64,000 nt of DNA from Megaustenia siamemsis (Eukaryota; Mollusca; Gastropoda; Stylommatophora; Ariophantidae): the NCBI GenBank assembly GCA_032433765.1, contig JAVIAB010000102.1, positions 10,066,491-10,130,490 of the forward strand, read 5' to 3'. Below, in pieces: positions 34,900 through 45,855 of this stretch. The notes beneath the pieces are model-generated. The model was not told the origin of the DNA, ran no database searches, and worked only from the letters and a program-made list of their open reading frames with translations. The first letter of the stretch is position 1, and each line of letters begins with the position of its first letter. Both the position numbers and the translations under genes were made by a program.

Positions 34900-35645
34900 A
34901 AATTGGTGGCTTTTAATCATGAAAGGAACCTTGTTCCCCACTCTTATAAAATGCTAGAAGGTATGAAAGATACAGTCATCTATACAGACGGATCCGTAAT
35001 ACCACACCAAAGGGTATTTGATGCATGGGCATTTACAGCAGGCTCGGCAGGCAGAATAGTCGAAGAAGACAATGATGCATACGTTATGACCACGTGTAGC
35101 ATGACGATGGAGGTGATGACAGTGACAAAGCCATTCATCTGGTTACAGTCACAAGACTACACACACGCATGTATACTGATTCGATGAGCATGATAAGAAA
35201 AGTGGAGGCGGGCTCTGTACACAGATAAAGGGTAGAGTCATTGCACAAGTCAAAAATACGTAATCACCTGTGTCTACTTTCCTGGACATGCTGGAGTATA
35301 GGGAAATGAAAGAGCGGACAGGTTGGCTAGCTGCGCTGTCGTTGAATACGGTCAACCAATAGACTGAACGGGCAATAGCAATGCCCTTCGAGATGTGGGA
35401 AAGGCACATAACTTCGACAACCATGAGTCTACGTCATTCCTTCGAATGTAAGAGATAGGAGTTAAGATGGTCACAGCCAGAAAAGAGAAACTTAGTGGAT
35501 GTATAAGAGGACATGTCAACCAACACGGAACTGGAGTCGTTAATCACTGGACACTGCGAGACTTGCTGAGGAGGGGATTTGAGCACTTTTGGACATATTC
35601 GGAGTGCAATGATGATGACCCAGAAATAACTCAAAAACTCAGTCT
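34900..35645 (+). pseudogene. LINE family D, RNase H fragment (sense)
   Basis: Reads MLEGMKDTVIYTDGSVIPHQ, AWAFTAGSAGRIVEED, CSMTMEVMTVTKPF, DYTHACILI, and after frameshifts a VPGHAG-like region and GTGVVNHWTLRDLLRRGFEH...CNDDDPEITQ. Frameshifts fall near 35175 and 35290-35470. Confidence 0.83.
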
Positions 35646-35735
35646 AATCAATATTTTGTGCTTGTCATATTTATTTAATTATATATATACATATATATCT
35701 CTGTGTGAGCGTGTATGTGTGTGTCTGTGTGTGTG
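35646..35735. repeat. TA/GT microsatellite
   Basis: TATATATACATATATAT followed by GTGTGTGTCTGTGTGTGTG. Confidence 0.85.
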
Positions 35736-35739
35736 GTTA

Positions 35740-36085
35740 TGGAAGGCCCCAGTATCACTGCAAACGAATTAAAATCCATAATTGCACAACTAACCGTGCC
35801 AGTGGAATTATCCGAATTAATATATGTCTTCTCTCAAACAAAGAAAGGTAGCTGCAGTCCCCATAATAGCAATCTCACGACACGCCAAAAGACATAAGGC
35901 GAAATCGCACAGAAAGTGAACACAGCCATCTGTTCCCTGTCATACGTTATCATCATTCATAGTAAGCAATCGGAATATCGAAACATGATCAAAACGGATG
36001 AGACACACAGCTCACGGTGTGCACAGGACACTTAACTCAATAGCTCCTGCAACAAGCCGGACTTGGAATATGAGAAAACTGCAAC
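35740..36085 (+). repeat. dispersed repeat R, sense copy
   Basis: Shares GGCCCC(A/G)GTATCA, CGAATT(A)AAATCCATAATTG and CCGTGCCAGTGGAAT with the reverse complement of 42430-42785. May be the 3' end of a LINE; no product assigned. Confidence 0.65.
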
Positions 36086-36244
36086 AAGGAACACTTTACA
36101 GACATAGCCTTTAATGGTTTCTGTCGACTATCCACCAAATTGATCGGAAGTTCACGTCCTCCTGAAAATGATGATCGTCATATTTTTTTTTTTAATGTAT
36201 AGCGCTTGATGATGTTAGGACATCGGTTATATAATACACAACAG

Positions 36245-36740
36245 GTCTGCAATATGCCAAGACCCTAACAATCATATCAATCCTTAGAAACCGAAGATTA
36301 AGATGGCTGGGGCACGACCAGCGAATCGAAGAAAACCGCATTCATAAGCAAATACTATATGGTGAACTAATACACGGAAAAGGACAAATCGGTAGACCTA
36401 AACTACGATACAGAGGTATTTGTAAATCATCTCCGGGTGACTTTCCATTCTGCGAAAATGACTGGGAACATCAGGCAAGAGATTGCACATCATGGAGAGC
36501 CTGTATAAAAAAATGTCATAACATCATTTGTGGCTGTACCATGGCAAAACATGAAAGAGAAACGACTCATGAAAAATGATGGAAAACCCTGTGTGTTTGT
36601 CAAACATTTGTAGAATCAGCCACTGGAGAAGCTGTTCGACAAAAACAATCCCTCCACCCCACCCCCCCCAAAAAAAAATACACAATACTCTTTACAAAAC
36701 CGTTTGACAAATACGATAAGGACCATATTGATATAATACA
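36245..36740 (+). pseudogene. LINE family C, 3' fragment
   Basis: Reads AKTLTIISILRNRRLRWLGH, then RPKLRYRGICKSSPGDF and a disrupted C-terminus, ending in the family 3' tract (GACAAATACGATAAGGACCATATTG). Confidence 0.85.
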
Positions 36741-36749
36741 CACAGACAA

Positions 36750-37021
36750 GACATGATGTTAAGGTTCCCTCCACGCCTCACTAGGCATGTGGGGAATAAG
36801 GTGTTAGTGACCATATTTTTCTGTGACCACGGCACATTTTTGGGTGATGTGGTCGGTATCACGCCAGGTCGCCTTTACTTTCGTACCCATTTTTAGAGGT
36901 TGGGTGAATTCCGGAGCCTTGTCAGTCCGAAAAAAAAAAAATCAGTCACTGCTGGGGATCGATCCCGGACCGTTCTGGTTAAGAAGCGAGCACACTAACC
37001 ACTCAGCCACCGACGCTCCCA
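36750..37021 (-). mobile_element. tRNA-derived SINE, family 2
   Basis: Minus-strand head GGGAGCGTCGGTGGCTGAGT then GGTTAG, with box B GGGATCGATCCC. The body shares GTGATGTGGTCGGTATCACGCC (20+ base segment, positions 36850-36875) with family 1, but the head differs. An internal A12 run (36930-36941) separates head and body. Confidence 0.83.
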
Positions 37022-37394
37022 TTATTTATAATTATTAAATTGTTTATAAGCTTACCATATAAACTAGGCACATGAACAGAATCACCGGAAGTTAGACAAT
37101 ATTCTTTATTCAGAAAAAAAAAAAAAAAAAAAAATAACAGAAAGCATTTTGAACTGTTGAGTAGGCGTCGACTGTGGAAGGAAATAGACAATTGACTAGA
37201 TATCTACCGTGTCACGAAGGGAGCTCATATTTAAATCTTTGTAAAACAGGATAAAATAGTATGAGATATTACGCCACCTTTGGTATAAAAAAGATCCTCA
37301 TATCACATCTGGGGAAATGGCAATAATTTATTGAAAAAGGTACATTCTTTGTCGGATATTCTGTACATTGCAACATCTCTGCCTTGAATTCATC
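37022..37394. other. unassigned spacer
   Basis: Contains an A22 run near 37112. No gene. Confidence 0.4.
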
Positions 37395-37755
37395 ATCGTC
37401 ATTGAGTGGTGCTGCATCGAAGGTTGGCTACTTTGGAGCGCCATTATGCTCTGTCTCTTGCTTTGATGTCATAGGCTGATTTATCTATCGTTTGATGTTA
37501 CTCGTACAAGTTAGTCTTGGTCTGCCTCTGTCTCTTTTACCTTGTATTTTCCCTTCCAATATTGCCTTTAGTAGACTTTTGTGCCTTTTAACATGGCACA
37601 CAAATTTCATTTGTCTTGTTCTAATTGAGTTTAGTAGTTCTCTTTTAATGTTTAGTTTGTTTTAAAACTTCATCATTTGTTTACTTTTATTTCCATCTAA
37701 TTCCACATATTCTTCTATATATCCACATTTCGAAGGCTTCAATTTTCTGTAAATT
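37395..37755 (-). pseudogene. LINE family A, 3' fragment (antisense)
   Basis: TCATCATCGTCATTGAGTGG tail, then GRGRPRLTCTSNIKR, FVCHVKRHKSLLKAILEGKI and MWIYRRICGIRWK in broken frames. Confidence 0.85.
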
Positions 37756-38190
37756 AATGCCTTGAATTAGAGACATTAACAGACAACAGGAAAAATCAAC
37801 AAAAAAAAGAGCAAAAAGGAATGGCAATAGGGAGACCGATACAAATTATAAATAAAGAATAGGAGAACGCAAGTAAAATACAGGTAGCATAGTTCAAGCA
37901 TCGAGGAACAGCATTCTATGACGGTGTCAACATTGATTAAGAAATTAACATTTGTTGCAATCTGACAATCTAAGTAATGGGACAGCTATGCCCTCTCTCA
38001 CAACACAAGCAGTGCCTGCCACACGCAACCAAACATCTTACACAAAGCGTATTTATCTCCACTCTTATCTTCTTGGTCTAGATCCTTACCACGTTGCATA
38101 GGGCTCGTGGTGTTTTTGTCGCCATCCTTGTTTATTCTGGCTGAGATGTGCGAGCTTGTCTATGACTCCATGTTACAGAACCAACAATGG
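37756..38190. other. unassigned spacer
   Basis: Nothing recognised; possibly more LINE remains near 37870-37990. Confidence 0.35.
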
Positions 38191-38196
38191 ACACAA

Positions 38197-38690
38197 CAAA
38201 TCAGAAAAGAAAGTTAGTCAGCTCAGAAATGAGATGTCTGAGAAAAGAAAGTTAGTCAGCTCAGAAATGAGATGTCTGAGAAAAGAAAGTTAGTCAGCTC
38301 AGAAATGAGATGTCTGAGAAAAGAAAGTTAGTCAGCTCAGAAATGAGATGTCTGAGAAAAGAAAGTTAGTCAGCTCAGAAATGAGATGTTTGAGAAAAGA
38401 AAGTTAGTCAGCTCAGAAATGAGATGTTTGAGAAAAGAAAGTTAGTCAGCTCAGAAATGAGATGTCTCAAAAAAGAAAGTTAGTCAGCTCAGAAATGAGA
38501 TGTTTGAGAAAAGAAAGTTAGTCACCACAGAAATGAGATGTTTGAGAAAAGAAAGTTAGTCACCACAGAAATGAGATGTTTTAGAAAAGAAAGTTAGTCA
38601 CCACATAAATCACATTTTTGAGAAAAGAAAGTTAGACAGCACAGAAATGAGATTTTTGATAAAACAAAGTTAGCACAGAAATGAGATGTT
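38197..38690. repeat. 38-bp satellite array
   Basis: About 12 copies of AGAAAAGAAAGTTAGTCAGC plus TCAGAAATGAGATGTCTG, grading into the related array to the right. Confidence 0.94.
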
Positions 38691-40420
38691 TAACTAAGGA
38701 AAGTTAGTCACCAAAGAAATGAGATTTTTGAAAAAAGAAAGTTAGACAACACAGAAATGGGATTTTTGATAAAACAAAGTTAGCACAGAAATGGGATTTT
38801 TGATAAAAGAAAGTTAGCACAGAAATGGGATTTTTGATAAAATAAAAGTTCGCACAGAAATGGAATTTTTGAAAAAAAAAATTAGAACAGAAATGAGATT
38901 TTTTTATAAACGAAAGTTAGCACAGAAATGGGATTTTCGATAAAAGAAAGTTAGCACACAAATGGGATTTTGATTTTTTTAAAAGTTAGCACAGAAATGG
39001 GATTTTTGATAAAAGAAAGTTAGCACAGAAATGGGATTTCTTATAAAAGAAAGTTAGCACAGAAATGGGATTTTGATTTTTTAAAAAGTTAGCACAGAAA
39101 TGGGATTCTTGATAAAAGAAAGTTAGCACAGAAATGGGATTTCTTATAAAAAAAAGTTAGCACAGAAATGGGATTTCTTATAAAAGAAAGTTAGCACAGA
39201 AATGGGATTTTGATTTTTTAAACAGTTAGCACAGAAATGGGATTCTTGATAAAAGAAAGTTAGCACAGAAATGGGATTATTTACTTTGAAAAGTTGGTAC
39301 AAAAATTGAATTTTTAATAAAAGAAAGTTAGCACAGAAATTAGATTTTTTTTATAAACGAAAGTTACCACAGAAATGATATTTTCGATAAAAGAAAGTTA
39401 CCACAGAAATGAGATTTTTGATAGAAGAAAGTTAGCACAGAAATGGGATTTTCGATAAAAGAAAGTTAGCACAGAAATGGGATTTTCGATAAAAGATTAA
39501 ATAAATTAAGCACAGAAATGGGATTTTTGATAAAAGAAAGTTAGCACAGAAATGGGAATTTTGATAAAAGAAAGCTAGCACAGAAATGGGAATTTTTATA
39601 AAAGAAAGTTAGCACAGGAATGGGATTTTTGATAAAAGAAAGTTAGCACAGAAATGGGATTTTTGAAAAAAGAAATTTAGCATAGAAATGAGATTTTTGA
39701 TAGAAGAAAGTTAGCACAGAAATGGGATTTTTGATAAAAGAAAGTTAGCACAGAAATGGGATTTTTGATAAAAGAAAGTTAGCACAGAAATGGGATTTTT
39801 GATAAAAGAAAGTTAGCACAGAAATTGTATTTTTTATAAAATAAAAGTTCGCACAGAAATGGGATTTTTGAAAATAAAAATTAGAACAGAAATGAGATTT
39901 TTTTATAAACGAAAGTTAGCACAGAAATGGTATTTCTTATAAAAGAAAGTTAGCACAGAGATGGAATTATTGATTTTGAAAAGTTGGTACAAAAATTGGA
40001 TTTTTAATAAAAGAAAGTTAGCACAGAAATGAGATTTTTGATAGAAGAAAGTTAGCACAGAAATTGGATTTTCGATAAAAGAAAGTTAGCACAGAAATGG
40101 GATTTTCGATAAAAGATAAAATAAATTTAGCACAGAAATGGGATTTTTTATAAAAGAAAGTTAGCACAGAAATGGGATTTTTGAAAAAAGAAATTTAGCA
40201 TAGAAATGAGATTTTTGATAGAAGAAAGCACAGAAATGGGATTTTTGATAAAAGAAAGTTAGCACAGAAATGGGATTTTTGATAAAGGAAAGTTAGCACA
40301 GAAATGGGATTTTTGATAAAAGAAAGTTAGTAAGAAATGGGATTTTTGATAAAAGAAAGTTAGTAAGAAATGGGATTTTTGATAAAAGAAAGTTCGAACT
40401 GAATTGGGATTTTGGGAAAA
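38691..40420. repeat. 34-bp satellite array
   Basis: About 50 degenerate copies of GATAAAAGAAAGTTAGCACAG plus AAATGGGATTTTT. It is a shortened relative of the 38-bp unit, with TCAGCTCAG reduced to CACAG. Confidence 0.93.
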
Positions 40421-40454
40421 GGAGTGACCAGAAGTGACAGAATCAGAAAGGAGG

Positions 40455-40715
40455 TTATATGGTTAAAGTTGAACTATTATAAGAGAAAGTTGAAGTATTA
40501 TAAGAGAAAGTTGAACTATTATAAGAGAAAGTTGTTTAACTATTATATGAGAAATCTGAAATATTATAAGAGAAAGTTGAACTATTATACGAGAAAGTTG
40601 AACTATTATTAGAGAAAGTTGAACTATTATAAGAGAAAGTTTAACTATTATACGAGAAAGTTGAACTATTATAGAAGAATGTTGAAATATTACAAGAGAA
40701 AGTTGAACTAATGTT
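40455..40715. repeat. 21-bp repeat array
   Basis: About 12 copies of GAACTATTATAAGAGAAAGTT, again containing the GAAAGTT core. Confidence 0.92.
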
Positions 40716-40774
40716 GAATTAAATACAAAGATAAGAAATAAAATGGATTCTTAAGTGAAGGTATTGTCTAGTGT

Positions 40775-40970
40775 TTGCTATATCTTAAAATCCATACACA
40801 AACGAGAAGGTCACAGAGCTCGAGGAAGACCCAATCTACGTTGGAGTGAGAAACTCATAAACAATATCAGGTATCTATTACTGAGGCTGTCAGAAAAGCA
40901 AGAACCGGAATATTGTATCTCACTCGACATCTGAAGTGACAAAACAGGAAGAAACTAATAAAAAGAAATT
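40775..40970 (+). pseudogene. LINE fragment
   Basis: Short coding remains (HKREGHRARGRPNLRWSEKL-type) in broken frames. Confidence 0.55.
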
Positions 40971-41159
40971 GCATTCTCCTCATTAAACAGCAGTTATACG
41001 AATTAACAACCAAACAGGACAATTTAAATATATAAAACGGAGTCAGACAAGGCTGTGTTCTGTCGCCGGATTTGTTTTCACTTTACAGCGAACATATTAT
41101 GAGATCAATAGTAGACAAAAATGGAATTGAAGTCAATGGTCACAACATAAATAACTTGC

Positions 41160-41550
41160 GATATGCGGATGTAAATAAGTAAAGTAAAGTACCCTCGTCA
41201 CGCCAAGTGGCGTATAGGGAAATATGGTGTTAGTGACACTATATTTTACAGACCTTCAGCACATGATTTTTGGGGTAATGTGGTCAGTATTACGCCCGTG
41301 CTGCTTTACTTTCCCAGAAAAAATCCGGTACCCATTTAAGGCTGGGTGAACCCGGAGCCGTCGGTTGGGATCGAACCCTACCCCTTGTCCGTAGTAGTCC
41401 AGTTCACTAACCACTGAGCTATCACGGCTCCCACTAATTTTTAGGGAATTAGTAAAACCCACGTGTCCTCGCCAGGGTACGAACCCCGGCTGTTGCCGTG
41501 GTAAGCCAACCGCATATCGATTGCGCTAACCGGACACCCGATATGCGGAT
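41160..41550. other. 11-bp target-site duplication around dimeric SINE
   Basis: GATATGCGGAT at 41160-41170 and 41540-41550. Confidence 0.88.
41171..41539 (-). mobile_element. dimeric tRNA-derived SINE
   Basis: 369-base insertion with two tRNA-like units on the minus strand. The outer head has GTTAGCGCAATCG and GGGTTCGTACCC (41455-41539). The inner unit is a complete family 1 SINE head (GATAGCTCAGTGGTTAG, 41350-41433) plus body to 41171. It lies inside the LINE B' polymerase motif. Confidence 0.83.
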
Positions 41551-42320
41551 GACACAGTCTTAATAGCAGAGACAGAGAATGAACTACAAGAAATGATAGA
41601 CATAATAATAAAAGAAAGCAACAAGAAAGGTCTCAGTCTGAATAGTAATAAAACAGAAGTAATGATTATATAAAATAAACAATCATCGCCATCATGTAAC
41701 ATAAAAATAAACAAAACAAATCTGAAACAAGTGCAACGTTTCAAATACTTGGGCAAATAATAACATCAGATGGAAGATGCACCACAGAAATAAAAAGCAG
41801 AATAGACCAGGCCAAAATAGCATTTCAGAAAATGAAAAATATATTATGCAACAAATCTATGTCAATAGAAATGAGAAAAAGAGATTTCATCGATGCTATA
41901 TAGAACCAATTCTGACCAATGGAAGTGAATCATGGACAGTAGACAAACAAATGAAAAGACGATTAGAGGCTACAGAGATGGGATTTCTCAGAAGAATGTT
42001 GAAAGTTCCCTGGACAGCTAAAAAGACCAATGAGGATATTCTCAAAGAGGCCAACACAAAAAGGGAGCTCTTAAAAAACATCAGAAAGAAACAATCAACA
42101 TTTTTTCGGGCACATCATGAGAAGAGGAAAGTTGGAATACTTGGTTACAACTGGCAAAATAAAAGGAAAGAGAGATCGTGGACGACAAAGAGAGAAAATA
42201 CTGGATAGCTTGGTGTCATGGCATGGAAAACATTCAACAACAGAACTGATACGATGCACTGTGGATAGAAGATTGTGGAAGAACATGATCGCCTACGCCA
42301 ACCGGTATGGCACATGATGA

Positions 42321-42429
42321 TGATGATTCTCCTTATTCTTAAAATTGATATTTCATGAAAGTGGTTTCACTTTGTAATCTTACACACAAACATGTGAATT
42401 ATCAAGCTAAATATATTTTTGTAATAGTT
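42321..42429. other. spacer
   Basis: Nothing recognised. Confidence 0.4.
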
Positions 42430-42785
42430 ATCGTAATGTAGAGAAATGCTTTTCACATGTCCGGCTTGATGCAGGAACTACTGAGTTTAGTGTTCTGTGC
42501 ACACCGTGAGCTGTGACTTTCATCCGGATCGTGTTTCGATATTCAGATTGATTACGATGAATGATGATATCATATGACGAAGGACAGTTCGGTTGCGTTA
42601 ACTTTCTTGGCGGCTACGCCTTTTGTCGTGTGCTGTAGCTGCTATGATGTGGACTGCAGTTTCATTTCTTTGTTTGGATCCTTCAATGAGATGAGATGTA
42701 AATTCAGATGATTCCACTGGCACGGGCGGTTGAGCAATTATGGATTTCAATTCGTTTGATACCGGGGCCTTCGACTAGCTACAAC
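42430..42785 (-). repeat. dispersed repeat R, antisense copy
   Basis: Reverse-complement relative of 35740-36085 (see that entry). Confidence 0.65.
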
Positions 42786-42909
42786 TACTACAATACTTTT
42801 GAGAGAACAAAATATGGCGAAAAAAAATAACAGAAATATATTTTAAAATACTTTACACATTTTCATTAAAATTTCGCTTTTTCTTGTGATACTTTCATCC
42901 TTCAGCAAA

Positions 42910-43048
42910 TATATTTTTATATTGAGTTATTTGCGGGTCAACATCATTGCACTCCGAACATGTCCATAGGTGCTCAGATCCCCTCCTCAGCAATTCCCTC
43001 AGTGTCCAGCGACTGACGACTCCAGTTCTATGTTGGTTGATAAGATAT
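42910..43048 (-). pseudogene. LINE family D, 3' scrap
   Basis: Last 125 bases of LINE D (LINQHRTGVVSRWTLRELL...CNDVDPQ) with the ATTGAGTTATT tail. Confidence 0.8.
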
Positions 43049-43310
43049 ATTTTATAATACTCATTCGACTTCTTGTGATACTTTCCTACTTATCAAATAT
43101 ATTTAACTAATATTATAATACTGATTTAACTTCTTGTGATCAGCTTGAATGTGTCAAATAAGGATTAAAAGGTTTACATGTTATGTTTCCGTTACAAGCA
43201 TTATAGCAAGACAACTGTACAGTTAGTGGTAAATACGTGATATAAATATTTACGGTTCTTTTTCAATTAGCAAATTCATTATATTTTAAGATATAAAACA
43301 AATATTGTGA

Positions 43311-43429
43311 TTAGTCGTTAAGTTTTGTAAACTTGAATTTGATTGGTTTCTCTGACTCGATAAAATTGTGTAGATAAATTTCATGTTCTGAGATTCTTGT
43401 TCGACATCAATTTTCAGTTTCTGCAAGGT
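43311..43429 (-). CDS. cytochrome P450 gene A, last exon
   Basis: After a TCTCTATTTCAG acceptor on the minus strand: TLQKLKIDVEQESQNMKFIY, the beta-4 region that follows the P450 L-helix. The typical ending KPIKFKFTKLND and a TAA at 43311-43313 lie in a frame offset by one missing base in a short T run near 43363. Either this is a sequencing or assembly error, or the gene is damaged. Phase 0 entry agrees with the heme exon donor. Confidence 0.78.
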
Positions 43430-43560
43430 CTGAAATAGAGAGAGGTCTGTGTTAATTAAAAGTCAGGTACAAGTGGCTGGACAGTTAATTGTAAGATAGA
43501 TCTACAGGTAGACCTGACCTAAAAAAAATTATCCTGGAAAATAAAATCCTAATGAAATAT
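43430..43560. other. P450 gene A intron
   Basis: Nothing recognised. Confidence 0.4.
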
Positions 43561-43700
43561 AAATATAAAACTATCACCTACAATAAGGAGAAGAAGGTAG
43601 GCATATGTTGGCCATGAGATGAGAAGAGACAAGAGAATTTTACAACAAGCCTTCTAATGAGAATACAAATGTCAGATAAGAAGAGACCGACTTAAATAAA
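43560..43700 (+). pseudogene. LINE family G scrap
   Basis: Matches the 17100-17220 region (RRRW.YVGH.MRRDK...LLMRIQM). Confidence 0.6.
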
Positions 43701-43714
43701 CTTGATAACTATCA

Positions 43715-44231
43715 TCATCATGTACGATGTCTACTGCCGTAGGGGATCACGTCTCTCCACAACTTTTGATCTCAACAGTTAATTATCATTTCTGTTGTTG
43801 ACCTTCTACCAAGCCATTCTCTTAAGCTGTCTGGTATCTTTTCTCTTTGCTTCCATCTATCTCTTCGTCCCTTAATTCTCCATAATTGCCACAAAATATT
43901 CCAGCTGTTCCCTTCTCATTACATGGCCAAAGAATGATGATTGTTTCTTCCTAATATTGGAAATGAGCTCTCTTTTTCCTTTGGCCTCATTCATAAAGTT
44001 TGCATTACTCTTCTTAGCTGTCCATGGTATTCTCAAAATTCTTCTGTACTACATTTCTACAGACTCTAGTGGCTTTCTTGTCTGTTGTCATATTGTCCAT
44101 GATTCACATCCATATGTTAAGACTGCCTCTACATAACATATAAGAACTCTTTTTCTTGTTTCTAGTGTCAAAAAATTGGTTGCACAGTATCTTCCTCATT
44201 TTTTGGAAAGCTGCTTTTGCATGAACCATTC
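43715..44231 (-). pseudogene. LINE family B, 3' fragment (antisense)
   Basis: Same span and breakpoint as the copy at 8968-9485, again merging into the 25-bp satellite at the RCRM(A/V) codons. Confidence 0.87.
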
Positions 44232-44548
44232 TGCATCTCACCTCTGTTGTACATCTACCATCTCACCTCTGTTGTGCATCTACCATCTCACCTCAGTTGT
44301 ACATTTACCATCTCACTTCTGTTGTACATCTACCATCTCACCTTTGTTGTACATCTAGCATCTCACCTCTGTTGTGCATCTACCATCTCACATCTGTTGT
44401 GCATCTACCATATCACCTCTGTTGTACATCTACCATCTCACCTCTGTTGTACATCTACCATCTCACCTCTGTTGTACATCTACCATCTCACCTCTGTTGT
44501 ACATCTACCATCTCACTTCTGTTATACATCTACCATCTGAACTGTTAG
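44232..44548. repeat. 25-bp satellite derived from LINE B coding sequence
   Basis: About 12 copies of the same 25-bp unit as 9486-9702 with several point variants. Confidence 0.93.
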
Positions 44549-44564
44549 TATGCATTATATAACT

Positions 44565-45034
44565 ATCATCATCATCATCATCGAGTGCCATCTCCGCAAC
44601 GAAGGTTGGCTACCATGGAGCGCCATTCTGCTCTGTCTCTTGCTTTGATGGTGCAGGTTGTCATAGGCTGGTTTGTCCATCTTTTGATGTTACTCGTCCA
44701 TGTTAGTATTGGTGTGCCCCTGCCTTTTTTACCTGGTATTTTCGCCTCCAGGGTTACTTTTTTTAGGCTGTTGTGTCTTTTAACATGCCCCAAAAATCGC
44801 ATTTGTCTTGTTTGAATTGTGTTCAGTAGCTCTCTTTTCATTTTTAGTTGTTTTAAGACTTCATCGTTTGTTTTCTTTTCCTTCCATCCAATTCTACCTA
44901 TTCTTCTATAAATCCACATTATCAAAGGCTTCGATCCTCTGTTCTGTTTTCTTGTGTAATATCCATGTTTCTGCACCATATATGAATATTGAGAAGATGT
45001 AACAATTTGCTATTCTTAGATTTAGCCCTGGTGT
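44565..45034 (-). pseudogene. LINE family A, 3' fragment (antisense)
   Basis: From a TCATCATCATCATCGAGTGCC tail to the [20 protein letters not shown] codons, where it abuts the GTAG repeat. The RT C-terminus is nearly open from 44979 to 44578. Confidence 0.87.
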
Positions 45035-45277
45035 AGGTAGGTAGGTAGGTAGGTAAGTAGGTAGGTATGTAGGTAGGTAATTAGGTAGGTAAGTAGGTAG
45101 GTAAGTAGGTAGGTAGGTAGGTAGGTAAGTAGGTAGGTAGGTAGGTAGGTAGGTAGGTAGGTAGGTAGGTGGGTGGGTGGGTGGGTGGGTAGGTAGGTAG
45201 GTAGGTAGGTAGGTAGGTAGGTAGGTAGGTAGGTAGGTAGGTAGGTAGGTAGGTAGGTAGGTAGGTAAGTAGGTAGA
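45035..45277. repeat. TAGG microsatellite
   Basis: About 60 tetranucleotides GTAG with a GGGT block at 45168-45190 and some AAGT variants. Confidence 0.96.
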
Positions 45278-45568
45278 CAGTACCCACTGCTTGCTCAAAT
45301 GCCAATATGTACGAGCGAATGGGGGCTGGCATAGAAAAGTGATGCAAGGAGAACACGCTTTCACTGTAGTGTTACAGATTTCACGGGCCCAGAAGGCCTA
45401 ACAAAAACTAGTATTCAAATCAACTACTAGAACCGAGGTTACTATATAGCAAGGGCAGACTAAAGAATAAGGGTAGGAGAGGAGTAAAAATCAATGATAT
45501 CAGTGCCAGAAATCAGGTCCCCTCGTCACAATAAACATTCAATTAAAGTCTTTAAAGAACTAACGGGT
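45278..45568. other. unassigned spacer
   Basis: Nothing recognised. Confidence 0.4.
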
Positions 45569-45855
45569 AACAAGACCCATAGTAAAATAAAAAGTAAAGT
45601 ACCCCCGTCACGCCAAGTGGCGTATAGGGAATATGGTGTTAGTGACCCTATATTTTTCAGACCTTCAGCACATGATTTTTGGAGTAATGGGGTCGGTATT
45701 ACGCCCGTGCTGCTTTACTTTCACATAAAAAAATCCGGTGCCCATTTAAGGCTGGGTGAACCCAGAAGCCGTCGGTTGGGATAGAACCCTACCCCTCGTC
45801 CTTTGTAGTTCAGTTCACTAACCACTGAGCTATCGCGGCTCCCAACAAGACCCAT
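45569..45855. other. 12-bp target-site duplication around SINE
   Basis: AACAAGACCCAT at 45569-45580 and 45844-45855. Confidence 0.9.
45581..45843 (-). mobile_element. tRNA-derived SINE, family 1
   Basis: 263 bases, same head (GGGAGCCGCGATAGCTCAGT) and body as 27586-27842; target duplication of 12 bases. Confidence 0.9.

Larger units (their letters stand above)
41020..42320 (+). pseudogene. LINE family B', RT fragment split by a SINE
   Basis: RT motifs GVRQGCVLSPDLFS, NNLRYAD|DTVLIAE (split exactly in the catalytic YADD by the insertion), NEFQ-like ITSDGRCTTEIKSRIDQAK, PILTNGSESWTVDK, MGFLRRMLKVPWTAKKTNEDIL and a GRQREKILDSLVSWHGK tail. Ends with GATGATGAT. Frameshifted. Confidence 0.87.
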
